From assembly GCA_036426205.1 (NCBI GenBank), contig CM071570.1, forward strand, positions 73,997,763 through 74,061,762: a stretch of DNA of 64,000 nt, in the 5' to 3' direction. Shown piece by piece: positions 1 through 11,605 of this stretch (positions are counted from its first letter, which is position 1; each line of letters opens with the position of its first letter). The notes under the pieces were generated by a model. That model was not told the DNA's origin. It did no database searches and saw only the letters and a program-made list of their open reading frames with translations. Made by a program: the position numbers and the translations under genes. Source of the DNA: Ascaphus truei (lineage: Eukaryota; Chordata; Amphibia; Anura; Ascaphidae).

Positions 1-79
1 TTATCTGAGCCGACCAAAGCTAAATTCAAACTTTCGTCAAACACCTCCCAGTTGATACCCCTTTTTGACAAACCGAGTT

Positions 80-360
80 TTCTGCCGGGTGTGGGCTCGG
101 TCCATTTTGACCAATTTAAAATTTAAAATATTAGAAGGATTGGCGACCTTCTCTATAAGGGGAAACCATTAAGCTTTCAAGAACTTAGAACCAAGTACAA
201 TGCCCCAGACCTACCCCTGTTTCAGTTTCTACAGATTAGACATTTTCTTCTGTCCATTTCTAGGAAACTGGAAATCCCGGAGCTCTCTAATTTTGAATCA
301 CTGTATAAAAAAGCAGAGTACCAAAAAGGCCTAATAACTCTAATATATGTAGGGTTCAAA
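80..360 (+). pseudogene. L1/Tx1-type LINE ORF2 C-terminal fragment, first part
   Basis: Plus-strand translation from about position 145 gives DLLYKGKPLSFQELRTKY followed by a segment containing FQFLQIRHF. This is the pattern of the region C-terminal to the reverse transcriptase in L1/Tx1-clade ORF2 (an IGDLL..G..LSF.EL..KY....FF.YLQ.RH type block). A stop codon lies at the upstream end near 120. The reading resumes after about 1325, so the LINE is split by an LTR-like insertion. No start is present; this is only the 3' part of ORF2. Assignment to the L1/Tx1 clade rather than another LINE is by motif recognition. Confidence 0.6.
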
Positions 361-399
361 TTTGCAGGGATATCAGGAATCCACTCCTGGCTTTGGCTG

Positions 400-1313
400 A
401 GCCCATCCATCCGGAGCTTTGGAGGTTCCAGACAATCTATTCCCTGCTTCTGCAATCACATGCCTCCTGCTGCCTCCTGTGCAGCTCTGGCCTGATTGGC
501 CTGCTGTGCTATTTAGTGCCTGCCCCGCCCTCAGGAAGTTGCTGGACATAGACTTTGCAATCCAAGTTGCAAGTGACTTTGCTTGTCACAGACTCCCTGT
601 TTGGCCTGCTGGGCCTCCTTGTATCCTGCGTATCCTGCTTTAGGTCCCCTGCTTCACAAGGCCTTCTTGCTTAGCAGCCCCGGCGCTGCTTCCCTTGTTC
701 CTGGCAGACTTCGCCGGCGCGCTGAAGCAGCTACGCTGGTGTCCCCAGTGTTTCCTGTGGCGTGTCTGCACCCCTGGTTCCTGTGGCCTTCCTGTTGGCA
801 GTTCCTGTTCCCAGTGGTCTCCACCACTCTCGGCTGTACCCGGCTAGGGGGTCCGTTTTGTTTGTGCTGGAAGCACTGGATTCTGCAGTTCCTGTTCCCA
901 GTGGTCTCCACCACTCTCGGCTGTACCGGCTGTGGGGTGCCGTTCTGGTGCTGTAGCACTGGATTTGCAGTTCCTGTTCCCAGTGGTCTCCACCTTGTCT
1001 CGGTCTGTACTCGGCTAGGTGTGCCGTTCTGTGGCTGTAGCACTGAATTTCCAGTTCCTGTTCCTATCCCTGAATTACCTTGACCCAAGATTCCTGTTGA
1101 TGTGACTTTGCTTGTTTCCTCGACCACCGCTCCTGTGCCGCCTGCCTTGACCCCTGCCTGGATAACGTTAACCCTACTTTCTCCAATCCTGGCCTGCTAT
1201 GTCTGATTACGGAAACCGCACTCCAGACCTGACTCCGTGGCTTAAGTCGGTGCTTATACATCCCCACCTCAGCCCCGCGGTCCGATACCAGTTTGTTGCA
1301 AGCAGTACGTTAC
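400..1313 (+). mobile_element. Ty3/gypsy-like LTR inserted in the LINE
   Basis: CpG-containing, C/T-rich sequence splits the LINE ORF2. Its 3' end (about 1258-1313, from the tract CATCCCCACCTCAG to CGTTACA) closely parallels the LTR/leader of the gypsy element at 59249-60310, which has CATCCCCACCTCAAACTCGCGG before gag. No gag follows here; LINE sequence resumes directly, so this is best read as a solo LTR. The left boundary is approximate and I could not fix a target-site duplication. Confidence 0.5.
799..1070. repeat. Degenerate tandem repeat within the LTR
   Basis: The motif CAGTTCCTGTTCC recurs at 799, 895, 968 and 1052. The first three copies are followed by CAGTGGTCTCCACC and a CGGCT(A/G)-containing segment. 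Units are about 96, 73 and 84 bp, a short array of diverged units inside the LTR. Confidence 0.75.
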
Positions 1314-1324
1314 AGGGAATACTG

Positions 1325-2190
1325 CAGATCACAGCTATATGACCAAATGGGCTGGGGACCTGGTGTAGAAATGGATAGAGAACTGGGGAGGATATTTGGG
1401 ACAGTGCCGCCAGATCCTCTTCTGCACAATAACAAAGAGAATCTATACAAATAATTTTTCAGTGGTCATCACACCAGCGAGATTGAAGCAGATTTTTCCC
1501 GGTGCCTCTGACCAATGTTGGAGGGCCTGCAGCCAGGTCAGGGATATGAACCCCACATCTGGTGAACTGCCTGGCAATTCAGGTATTTTGGGGAGTGATC
1601 CAGGGATTATTAGTGGTAGACTGCCTTGTGATCCCTCTGGATCCTCTGGTCATCTGTTGGCTAAAACCTTGCGGAGGGGAGTCTTCTTAAAATGTTTGAT
1701 CTCTCATATCCTAATTGCCGCAGATGTGAATAGCGGCGTGTGGAAAACCATACCCCCTACACCTTCAAGGTCAATGGTTACTAGAAGAATGAATGAGAAT
1801 GCTAACGGGGAGGCCTACTGCTTTCCTCAAACATTCTACAGAGAAATTTCACACAGATATGGGACCGGTGGCTGGAGACGTAACAGAACAATAGGAAGGG
1901 GTTGCAAAGAAAGAGCGTGAATAATAATAAAAGCTCAAAGGTTAAAAAAACAACTATAAAGTAAAAGGATAGTAGGGAGATTGGTGACGGGGATGGAAGG
2001 GCAGGTGACTCTGGAAATTGCAATTAAGATAGCTGGTACACTTTCCCCCCTCACCCCTCTTTCCATTATTATTTCTCTTGTATAAAATTCGATGTATAAG
2101 CCCAAGGCTATATTGGATTCTGCGGTTCCCTTCTGTAATACTTGTATGTATAATGTACAAAACTCAAAAAAAATTGTTTATACCAACAAA
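1325..2190 (+). pseudogene. L1/Tx1-type LINE ORF2 C-terminus and 3' UTR, second part
   Basis: Reading resumes with YMTKWAGDL-like and EMDRELG-like codons at about 1335-1395, then a plus-strand frame at 1396-1920 containing TPARLKQIFPGASDQCWRAC. This matches the end of L1/Tx1 ORF2, where a conserved segment (..TP.RL..I.P..S..CWRC) precedes a Cys/His-rich tail. Frameshifts and stops are present. The downstream AT-rich stretch with AATAATAATAAAA and an A-rich end near 2170-2190 is a plausible 3' UTR and tail. Together with 80-360 it forms one 5'-truncated LINE. Confidence 0.55.
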
Positions 2191-3820
2191 TACATTCATA
2201 CAAAAGCATATTATAGCACTCGTCCAAATATTGAGTAGAATACGCGTCATTTATATTTTTAAGCTGTTGCATAATTTGGAGTATTGTATTGCTGTGAAAG
2301 GTTGAAGCTATTGTGGACACCTTAAATATGATCATAAGAAATAAACAATGTATGGTTCAGTTTTATACAATGAATGAGTAAGGTAAGGAAAGCATGTTCT
2401 AGGAGCATTTGATTTCCATCCACCCTTCATACTGCAACAATTACTACCTTGCCATGCTCTTGAAAGTGTCATTTAGCTTTTAGGTTGCTGTAGATATTAT
2501 GAGAGCATTTGAACTCTAAGTGGTTGATTAAAAAATAAAGCTTTTTTTTGGCCACCTACAATATATTTTTTAATCAATAACAAAAAAAAATGATCGGTTG
2601 CAACACTTTGCTCCTCATGCATTCTTGGACTATAAGGCGAGAAAATAAGCAGAATGCTGATTTGTGCTGTTCTGCAAATAAAGTTTACACAGTAAATTAA
2701 ACATTTCCTCTTTCGTTCCCGTTGCACACTTTTGGGTTCCGGAATCTAGAAGCAGAGAGCGCATCTTTTATGGGCACGTCTTTGTGATTTTTATCATTCT
2801 TTATTGTGATTTGTATCTTACAATAAATATTATATATTGTTAACATTTTGGTACATACTTTTGGCTTCACACAGACTGTAATGGTATCACTAGAAATCTT
2901 GGCATGTATTACTTGCTAATGTATGGTACGATACTACAACAGTGTATGAAGTGTAAAACCTGTTCTGTAAGATACTGTATGACTTAGGTTAGTAGTTGGG
3001 GCAATTTATTACTGGGTGGAAATCTATTTAGAAAATAATTTGAACATGTTGGCTAGAACATGTCATGGTATCTTTCCACTTTTCCCCTCATATTTGCCAT
3101 GAGTTACCTAATGCACATATTAAAATGAGATGTACATTATAAGATTCTGTATCATGTTTCTTCTTTTTGTTAGAATCAAAAGAACTGTTCAAACAGTTGT
3201 TAGACTTTTTTGGTTACAGTGCACCTACATTCACTGTTTGGAATGTCCTGTACAATACATTTGCCAACATGGCTGCTATATTGTTTACACACATCATATA
3301 GTTTTATAATGCTGCTCCCCTACAAAATGAACACCAATTCTCTCCTATTTGTTGTAAAGGTCAATTGGTGTTATTTTATTGTGGTTTCTTGCTGAAATCA
3401 AGGCCCGAAGATCATGTTATAATTTATTGTTTAACTAGAACTAACACTTTTGTAATTGTGAATTATTTGGCCAGTGAGGTAGGTCATAATGCCCATTTTA
3501 ATTTTGGTGAAATTGGACAAATCTAGTCATGTTCTAATTTGGGTATAGGGGTTGCCTGCATACAATACATTTGCACTGTATAGGGTAATTTTGACTAAGA
3601 AATGTGTCAACTATTGGAATACATATAAATCATATTTACAAATGTAACCCCTTCTTTGGGGACTGCTATTTCAGTTATGGGGTTAACATTCTTAATGGGT
3701 AATTGTGTGGGCTCACTCAGGTTACTCCCCTCTCCATCATGTGATGTAGAATGGCTATGCAGAATGGATTGCCAATCCCTTATATGTCTTGTGACCTGTG
3801 ATGTCACTATAGGGAGTATA
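2191..3820. other. AT-rich intergenic DNA, no feature recognised
   Basis: Short reading frames only, none with a recognisable domain. No terminal repeats or RNA gene were seen. Confidence 0.5.
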
Positions 3821-4017
3821 CAGGGCAGGCCTGCACAACTCCAGTCCTCGAGGGCCGCAAACAGGCCAGGTTTTCAGGATATCCCTACTTCAGCACAGCT
3901 GTCTTAATTAGTGGCTCAGTATGACTGAGCCACTAATTGAGCCAGCTGGGCTGAAGTAGGGATATCCTGAAAATCTGGGCTGCTTGTGGCCCTCGAGGAC
4001 TGGAGTTGTGCAGGTCT
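3821..4017. mobile_element. Palindromic hAT-like MITE
   Basis: A near-perfect inverted repeat: the left arm contains GCACAACTCCAGTCCTCGAG and ends in GCCACTAATT, and the right arm is its reverse complement ending GGAGTTGTGCAGG. The arms meet near 3925 at a GGCTCAGT/ACTGAGCC core. It has the same design as the 30266-30445 element, which has a clean 8-bp duplication. No exact TSD is visible here. There is no coding capacity. Confidence 0.75.
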
Positions 4018-5209
4018 GATATAGGGTATATATAGCTCCACCCTATGTTCAAGAAGCAGGTTCTTCGGAGTTCTGACAGGGCTCCTCACTATGAGCCCTG
4101 TAAATAGGTTCCTGTGTATAGCTAAGTGTATTAAGACGAGTCCTGTCACCGTTTGTTGTTTTCAGTTAGGAACGTGCCTGTTATATCATGATATATTAAG
4201 TATTTTAATGAATCTGGTACTTCAAGGGATAACATTGGTTACAAATTGTGCTAAAAATACAATAATTGTTTTTATGACAGGTCAAGACCATTCCTGTGAC
4301 TTTGCTGATATTCAAAGATGGCTTAATTGGGGGACTATCACTGATGGCCCACTAAAAGTGAAAAAAATGTATAGTCTGAAAAGCTATTGACGATAGCCAG
4401 ATCATGGGCTGTCGGCCTCAAAGAATACCTTAACATTCTTGAAATATCACAGAGAGATGAAAAACAGGTCACCACTTAGTCTGAGGGCTATATTAAATAT
4501 AGGATGTCATGGGATTACATCTATTCTGAAGAATAAAGTTTAGATATTTGTAATCGTTGCAAGGAAATGGATGCAAAAAGGCCAAAACACTTGATGTTCC
4601 GAAGGTCACAAATGACAGATATCCGTTTGTCACTCAAATTTATGGGTAAGCCGGTTATTCAGCAACTCGCCTGAATCTATTGATATGGCTCGCGTCTGTT
4701 TAACTATTAGAGAAATTAAGATATGAGGTCTTTTATATTTAGTCAGACTTTTAAAATCCAAAGAGAGGATTTTTTTGTTGTTAAGTGATCAAACTTGTCA
4801 GCCAGAGCTGATTTACTACAGGGGTGGGCTTAAGTTGTTTCAATTGGGAAAAAATAGTACATAAGTCTCACCAAGGTAATATGAAAATCGGAATTCAACA
4901 GAGGTGTGTTTCGGGATCAGAACACATGAATTCTCTTCTACTCCAGTGACCTCACTGGGAATGGACCTATGACATTGGTATCATTGGGTACTAGTTTAAG
5001 GCAAGTTTAAGGCATGTATCCAGAATGTACCGGGTGTACCTGGGTCTTTTTGGCAATTGCCACTGGTTTGTGTTAGAATAGTCGCAGTCTCTGCTGTATA
5101 TTATATCAGGATTTCTGTTTGTTTTATACTTTTATTTTAAGAAACTGGTCTACATTTATTGAGAACTGTTCTTGTAATATGTTTCTGTAAACTAAGCACT
5201 GTATGTATG
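4018..5209. other. Intergenic DNA, no feature recognised
   Basis: Short disrupted frames only. A possibly old retroelement cannot be excluded, but I recognised no domain. Confidence 0.4.
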
Positions 5210-6027
5210 TGTAACGGTATTTCTGGCCCGGCCTGACCCACCCAATCTCACATTGGCCCCTGTGGTCTAACCGGCCCCCATTACAGTGTGGTAGTGTCGG
5301 GTGGTGCACCTGTTGGCAACAGGACTCCTGAGTCTCCCGCATGATGGTGTGTGGGGAGGACCCGTCAGACAGGCAGCTGAGGTAGTGTGCTGAGTCTCAC
5401 CTAGTTCCAGTGCAGCGCCTCCACCTCACCAGGGTCCCTGCGTCCGCATGGGGATGATCCTGACGAGGAACTCCTCGGTGGTTCAACCTCCTGTGTAATC
5501 CATGGACTCTCACACACAGTGGTTTCTCTGATCAGCTCCATCTTTATTGTCACGGTGGGCATAGCTGCCCTCCACAATGGGGTGTATTTAGCCGATCATC
5601 TCGCCCGTGCTCCCCTTTGATAGGTATGTCACCTAGATGAGGGATTCACTATTCCCGCAGGAATCACTGCCCTGTGCCAGGTCCCTGGACACAGTCTCCC
5701 ATGGAGTTACTAGAACATAACTAACACTCTGCAGAACTTGAACTCCTTCCTGAACCTTGCAAGAACTTTCCAGCAACTGTACTCGCCTTGAACTCTGACA
5801 GAACTAACTCTTTGACACAGTGCTGTGCCTTATGTAACTTCTGAGGCTGACACACCTCTGACATCACTAACCATGGAGTCAGAGCATGTGACCAGTCCCA
5901 TCCATACACAGGGCACCCCACCAGGGTGTGAGGGAAAACCTCCATGATTACTGCTGGCATGCCCACACTTACCAGGCCTTGCTGCCAGCAGGAGAGATGA
6001 CTGTAGGCATTTTACATGACCGCTACA
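5210..6027 (-). mobile_element. Solo LTR, copy 1 (TG...CA, 4-bp TSD TATG)
   Basis: The element begins TGTAACGGTA and ends CGCTACA, and is flanked by TATG at 5206-5209 and 6028-6031. It is homologous along its length to 9548-10357: shared blocks include CTCACATTGGCCCCT, GTGGTGCACCTG, ACTCCTGAGTCT, AGCGCCTCCA and GAGGGAAAACCTCCATGATTAC. A TTTATT at about 5543 would be AATAAA on the minus strand, suggesting minus orientation. It is 818 bp long with no internal coding region, so it is a solo LTR. The superfamily (ERV or Ty3/gypsy) is not determined. Confidence 0.8.
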
Positions 6028-7115
6028 TATGTATTAAAAAAAACTTTAAGTGATGCGTTGGGCTTTAAACAAACTGTTTGCATGCTTTGTATAGGGAAAA
6101 GTACACTTTGGGACACATTTTGCTACAACAGATTTTTGTGTGTTAAGTGCATAGTCTTTCTTTAATAAACAGAAAACTTACACCCCAGCAGATACATATT
6201 CTTCAGTGGTGGCAGTGAGTATGATTATAGCCTAGTAAAGGTTAAATATGAACTAATTGAAAGCCCTTTGCACAGTAGAAAGGTGATTTGGTTAGTGTAG
6301 CCGTGTGTATTAACCCTGGTTGTATCTATGACTCATGCTCACAAGTGTGCTGTTCATGACAGATGATAGATTGGGATGGAGTGAGGGGAGGTATTGTTCA
6401 TTTGAGGGACCTTTTGTGGAAGGTTAAAAGTGGGTAAACTAGAGAGCTGTGTATGAACTCTTGTTCCATATGCAGGTCACGTGCTCACAGGTGTGCCGTA
6501 CGTGACAGTGCCCATTACATAAGCGCCAGTTGTAAGGGTCCAAGGTTGTGCTATTGAGAAGGGCAAGAGACGTGTTCAGAGGTACGCAATGGAGACTGTT
6601 TTAAGGTGAAATTAAAATAAGGCTTTTGTTGCGCCTGTTGCTTTAAACACAGCAAACATGTAAATCAGCAAACAAAATCCGCTCCACTCTGGAGCAACAT
6701 CCAAAAATATTTGTACAAATAAAAGTACATTATTTAGTATAATTATAATATATCTATCCTTATCTAACTGCCTCAAGTGGCAGGTAGCTGGCAACGGATT
6801 TTCAAGATGATGTATAGTGGCACTTCTGCTGGTAATGTATAAATAATGAATTGTACAGCCCCACTTGAGATTTTTCAGGTTTGTAGCCAAAACTGTATTA
6901 GATCAGCCACGGCCTACGTGAAAACACCAAAATGTACTAGTTTTAGATTTTAGAAAAATATTTTGACAAAAACAATGCCACACTTAAAAATGCCACTATT
7001 TTAATTTCCCAAAAAACGCTTTTCTGACTACCTTAATCCTTTTAACTTTGGCATTGCTGTAGCATTATTACTCAGGTGCTTGGGACTGACCTTCACCATA
7101 ACCTGTATGCATTAT
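6028..7115. other. Intergenic DNA with one dispersed-repeat fragment
   Basis: About 6560-6760 (GTTCAGAGGTA...GGAGACTG..., TTGCGCCTGTTGCTTTAA, CCGCTCCACTCTGGAG) is a diverged copy of the repeat found at 61124-61300 and 63667-63863. The rest has no recognised feature. Confidence 0.5.
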
Positions 7116-7462
7116 CAGAGGTGGAACACACCAATTAAGGGCCGCGGTGCAAGTTCTGTATATGCACTATTCCCTCTGGGGCCCTACCTATGGAGCGGGG
7201 CTTTACACGTTGCAGTAGGGGCCCCACCGAGGCAACAGATTGCGGAAGCTGGGCCCGACTTCTGGTGGGATTTAACTTCCGTGTTAGGACAGCTGTGGCA
7301 AGACCCCTCCGGCAGGGCACGCTCTACAGGTAAGGCCTGGTGGGATGGGAGGCAGAGTGGACCCTGTACAACTGCCCGGAACACTCTTTCGACTTCTAAA
7401 ATAAGTGCTGGATAGGTGTTCCGGTGCGTGGGAGGATGGGCCCCTAAGTAATTCCGCCACTG
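7116..7462. mobile_element. hAT-type MITE (CAGTGGCGGAA family)
   Basis: Left end CAGAGGTGGAAC, right end GTAATTCCGCCACTG, giving imperfect terminal inverted repeats. Flanks TGCATTAT (7108-7115) and CACATTAT (7463-7470) agree at 6 of 8 positions, fitting an aged 8-bp hAT duplication. It is non-coding. Confidence 0.6.
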
Positions 7463-7747
7463 CACATTATATATTTTGTGAAATTGCTTGTAACACATTT
7501 TGCATATAGGCTTTGAGGCCTAAATTATTACAAATATAAAATATATTTGAAGTTGTAGCTATTTCAAATTGTGTTCAAATAGAGTTGTTACGTTGCTCTG
7601 CTTCACTGGATTACTGTTTTACTGATGCTTCCTGGCACTATACCTTTACAATATTACAGTATTATAAACAAGTTGTTAGGAATTAACATTTGTGTTTCCT
7701 AATAGGATAGATTTGTTCCAAAATTATTTTCCACACCATATCAGAGC

Positions 7748-7920
7748 TAGGGTTGCCAGGTGTCCGGTATTGAACTGGACTGTCCTGTATTTGGATAATC
7801 TGTCCAGTAAAAAATGAGAGGTACTGTAATATGTATGTGTCCTGTATTTTTCTCCCTGGACATAATGACCTGACGCACCATTGAATCTAGTATTTTTGGA
7901 GAAGCCACCTGGCAACTCTA
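7748..7920. mobile_element. TIR element, TAGGGTTGCCAGGTGTCCGG family, short copy
   Basis: It starts TAGGGTTGCCAGGTGTCC and ends GCCACCTGGCAACTCTA, terminal inverted repeats of about 17 bp. The same termini bound the longer copy at 36534-37462. It is non-coding. The superfamily was not assigned because no clear TSD is visible. Confidence 0.65.
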
Positions 7921-7995
7921 ATCAGTCCCTAATTCGGTATCCTGTGAAGCCATGGCAGGGAAGTCTCCGAGTTCCTTTGAAATGAATGTAACTTA

Positions 7996-8213
7996 CAATG
8001 GCGGATTTCCCATTAGAACCTGATAGGCCCGGGCATAAGGTGGCGGCATGCGCGATTGGTGCTTGCCAGCTGCTTGTGCACATCTGCACGGGCGGCAACG
8101 TGGTGTCACACAGCGTCGCGTTGCCATGGCTAGCTGATGGTGCTGATGGAGCAGGGAGGTGCCAAGCAAGTGCCAAAGGGCGGCATTTAAAAAAAAAAAA
8201 AAAAACGCCACTG
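7996..8213. mobile_element. hAT-type MITE (CAGTGGCGGA family)
   Basis: Left CAATGGCGGATTTCCC and right ACGCCACTG form the terminal repeats. AATGTAAC occurs at 7985-7992 and again at 8214-8221, an 8-bp duplication, with three extra bases (TTA) on the left. The interior holds a poly-A run near 8190. The start TGGCGGATTTCCCATTAG(G) resembles the 32335-32651 copy. Confidence 0.65.
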
Positions 8214-8637
8214 AATGTAACGGAGGCTTTCCTGCCATAGAGAAGCAACATCACAGGATATTGAGTAGGGTAGCTAAGGGCACTAAAATATTAATTCTCA
8301 AATGTCAATGAAGTTTAATCATTTCCTTAAATTCTTTTAGGCAACTTTTTTCTCATCCCGATATCCCACACATCTTAGCAATTTGCAAGCTGACGCATTC
8401 ACATTCAATGACCTCCACTCTTCTTAAAACATTTTGTGTTTCTCAGAACAGGGATTTCATGTGTGTTCTTGGTTAGAAAGTCCTACAGAACCAGAGACTC
8501 AAGGGCTGAATTCATGGATATGTGCCACTCACACTGGCAAGTTCATTTGTATCTGATGTTATAGCTGAACTTCCTCAGACTGATATCAGGATCCCCCTTT
8601 TATTTTATTTTTATAGTTGGGTAACCGTGACTTAGCC

Positions 8638-8905
8638 CAGCGGTGCGCAAACTGGGGGGCGTGACCCCCAGTGGGGGCGCGAGACTGAGTGTGTGTGGGG
8701 GGAGGGCACAGGGTTTACAGAGGCCCTGCGCACTTCCCAAAGGCACTTAAATTAAGTGCAGGGGGAGCTGCAGGGCCTCTGTAAAACTAACTTACCTTGG
8801 CTCCAGCAGCTTCTCACACGCGTCGCCATGGCAACGCGGCATCAAATGACGCCTCGAGGTCATGCGCCGGAGCAGGGGTGAGGGGAAAAAAGTTTGCGCC
8901 CCCTA
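8638..8905. mobile_element. hAT-type MITE, family A copy 1
   Basis: It begins CAGCGGTGCGCAAACTGGG and ends AAAGTTTGCGCCCCCTA, flanked by ACTTAGCC (8630-8637) and TCTTAGCC (8906-8913), 7 of 8 identical. The internal GGCACTTAAATTAAGTGC, CGTCGCCATGG and CAAATGACGC blocks are shared with 26429-26737. It is GC-rich and non-coding. Confidence 0.8.
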
Positions 8906-8913
8906 TCTTAGCC

Positions 8914-9547
8914 AAAGAAAAGTAACTTGCATTTTTTATACAGTGTTTTTGTCTGGCATTGAGTTCACATGTAAATCTGTGTACAACAGCTTTGCCTTTC
9001 ATGTTAAAAAAAAATAAGGTTCCAAATACTAATATTAAACAGCACACCTGTCAGTTAATCTCAAATTTCGAGGACAGTTAACTCATGTCTAATTATTATT
9101 ATTATTATTATTTTAAATTAACTTACACCCCCTTTGAAATCTGGCATCTGTAGTCCATTCTCTTTCTTCAGAAAAGCAGAAGGAAAAAATAATAGAAATA
9201 ATATTGGCAGGAGTTTAAAACCAGCCCTGGAGCACGTTAGCTTGAAAATGTTGAATCCGTCGACTTGTATAAAATGCATGTACCCAACATGCAAATACAA
9301 CTTAGCTGTTGGTTTGATGTAAAGGACAGTGGGATATGCCATCAACACTGAAGGAAAATAATATTGCGGTAGAAATTCTTAAGTCCTAAATAACACACTT
9401 GCATAATTTCCTTAGAATGTATATAATGCAAATGTTCCAAAAACATAAATAGGACGTTCTTATTTGTCCCAAACATCCCTGCTTTCTGATATTTAGGTTC
9501 AATGGATATACAGTACTTCATTCTGGGAATAAATCATACTAAGGATA
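8914..9547. other. Intergenic DNA with an (ATT)n microsatellite
   Basis: A short ATT run lies near 9092-9112. Nothing else was recognised. Confidence 0.5.
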
Positions 9548-10357
9548 TGTAACAGTGTTTCCCCCCCTCCCCCCCCATCTCACATTGGCCCCTTACGTGA
9601 GGAAACTGCCCCATGTTACATGTAATGTAGTGTGGTGCACCTGCTGGCTTGCAGAACTCCTGAGTCTTCAGCGGTGATATGGGGAAATACATCAGGACTG
9701 GCTCATGAGGTAATGCTGAGAACTACTCACTTCTGGTACAGCGCCTCCATCTCTTCCAGGTCCCCACGACAGCAGGGAGGAGTCTCTGAAAGAGAACCTC
9801 TGGGTGCAGCTTCTCCCTGAATGACTCCCCTCTCAGGCAAGAAGGTTCTTTCATGTTGGACATTCTTTATTAACATCATTAGTGGCAGTCTGCCCATCAT
9901 TGCGCCCGGTCTCTAGCCGCTCATCAAAAAGGTTGCCCACCTCAAGGAAGTCCCTGGACACCACTCCTAGTCAGGGTCCTAGAGGCTGTCCTTGCTCTTC
10001 ACTTACTCCCTAATAGAGTAAGGGGAATAGTCTGCCCACCTCTCCCCTAAGGGGGGGGGGGGGGGGGGGCACAATCCTTACCAGAGCCCTGGCAGTGTGT
10101 TGGGTCAGACAATCTCATTCAGGTGGGATGAGACACTCACTAAATTCAGGAAGTTATGCATACTATATAGCTTCAGTAGGCACCACCCCTGTGTCACTGT
10201 AAGTGGACACAGAGCATGATGTCACTTCCTTCACTACACCATAAACATCACAGGGGATGAGGGAAAACCTCATGATTACTCCTGGCAACCTGCCCTTATC
10301 AGGGATTACTACTCAGGAGGAGAAAGACATATAACCCATAAACTACACAGGGTTACA
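9548..10357 (-). mobile_element. Solo LTR, copy 2 (TG...CA, 4-bp TSD GATA)
   Basis: It starts TGTAACAGTG and ends AGGGTTACA, with GATA at 9544-9547 and 10358-10361. It is homologous to 5210-6027 throughout. TTTATT at about 9866 gives AATAAA on the minus strand. A 19-base G run lies at about 10051-10069. It has no internal genes. Confidence 0.85.
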
Positions 10358-10361
10358 GATA

Positions 10362-11242
10362 TGAAATAAGATCTAATTTAATACAAAAAAAGCTTGAGGG
10401 CACAAGAAAGCAAAGACGTATTGTTTTTGTGAAGCGTTGTATAAATGCAGTGATATAGACACTATTATTGTGTTAAGATTCTGTCTGTTTGGAGCAGAAT
10501 AAACCACAACATTTTTTGTCTACAAGAATGCAAGCTCAAATGAAACCCAGCTGCTACGGTAGATGTGGAAGTCATGTTTTATCCACTAAGCCATGCAGCC
10601 TCTTTAGAGTTTAATTTGAACTCGGTTCTCAAGCTAAAGGCCAATGATTAATCTGCTAAGCCTTTTCGTACAGCACTGAGTGTATTTTCATTCTGTTATC
10701 TGTCTGCAACCCAACATGCTTTCTGAATGTATATACACACACACACAAAAGAACGTACATAGCTCCTGGTTACATTTTTCACACACAAGTTAAATTTGGA
10801 AGCGTGGAAGAAATGGCTAAAAATAGGCTAGTTGTTAAACGTATCTTATTTTTCTTGTGCAAACACTGATCACCATGTTTTACAGAAGATAATGGTGCTC
10901 TAGTCTAATGCAACTGTGCATAATCTTAAAGAAGGTGACACTTTAAATAATCTATATATATATTTTTTTTTTAAAGGTTTGTGCTAAATTAACTTTTTTC
11001 AAAATATATTTTTTCTAAAAACATGTGTCGGTTAATAAATTCCAGTTCCAGTTCATCCTGAATATAACAGCAATTCTCCGTGTGATTCTCACATACCTAC
11101 AGTAGGTGACTGAAAATGATAAACTAATGTACATAGAATAAACAAAAATGATGTATTCTTGACCCTTGTAAGTTACAGATGCATCTTACTCATAATGAAA
11201 TTATAGGAAGCTATAGGATTCCAAGCAAACATATGATTTGTA
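10362..11242. other. AT-rich intergenic DNA, no feature recognised
   Basis: Only short frames and a small CA run near 10737. No terminal repeats found. Confidence 0.5.
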
Positions 11243-11603
11243 CAGATGCAGCGGCCATTATTTTAACAAATCCCGAATCCTGTGCGCTGCTGTACTCCAC
11301 GCGGCATGAATGTGGCCAATCGCCCCAGGCACACGTGTTTATCACGGTTGCTTTGTTTGAATTTCATGGCTTGTGTGCAATTAAATGCAATGAAATGAAT
11401 GAATTGTAATGTGTACAGTACTGTGCTACTGTGCTACTGTGTCAATTTCAGGTGTTTAAAAGCCAGAACACTAAAATGCCTTTTTATGCACTCGCCTGCA
11501 CTCGAGTCTTAAGGCGGTACGGTTGGAAGTAATCCCGCGCCATCACATGGGTATTCCGAGGTATACGCAGCGTGATTTGTTAAAATAATGGCCGCTGCAT
11601 CTG
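11243..11603. mobile_element. TA-flanked MITE (CWGATGCAGCGGCC family), copy 1
   Basis: Near-perfect terminal inverted repeats: left CAGATGCAGCGGCCATTATT, right its reverse complement ending CCGCTGCATCTG; the inverted match continues through TTAACAAATC. TA lies on both sides (11241-11242, 11604-11605), as for Tc1/mariner-type insertion. It is 361 bp and homologous to 59866-60230. It is non-coding. Confidence 0.85.
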
Positions 11604-11605
11604 TA

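Noticed and set aside
654..1127. Minus-strand 157-codon frame with internal repeats
   Set aside because: It is antisense to the tandem repeat inside an LTR; the repetition comes from the DNA repeat, not from a protein.
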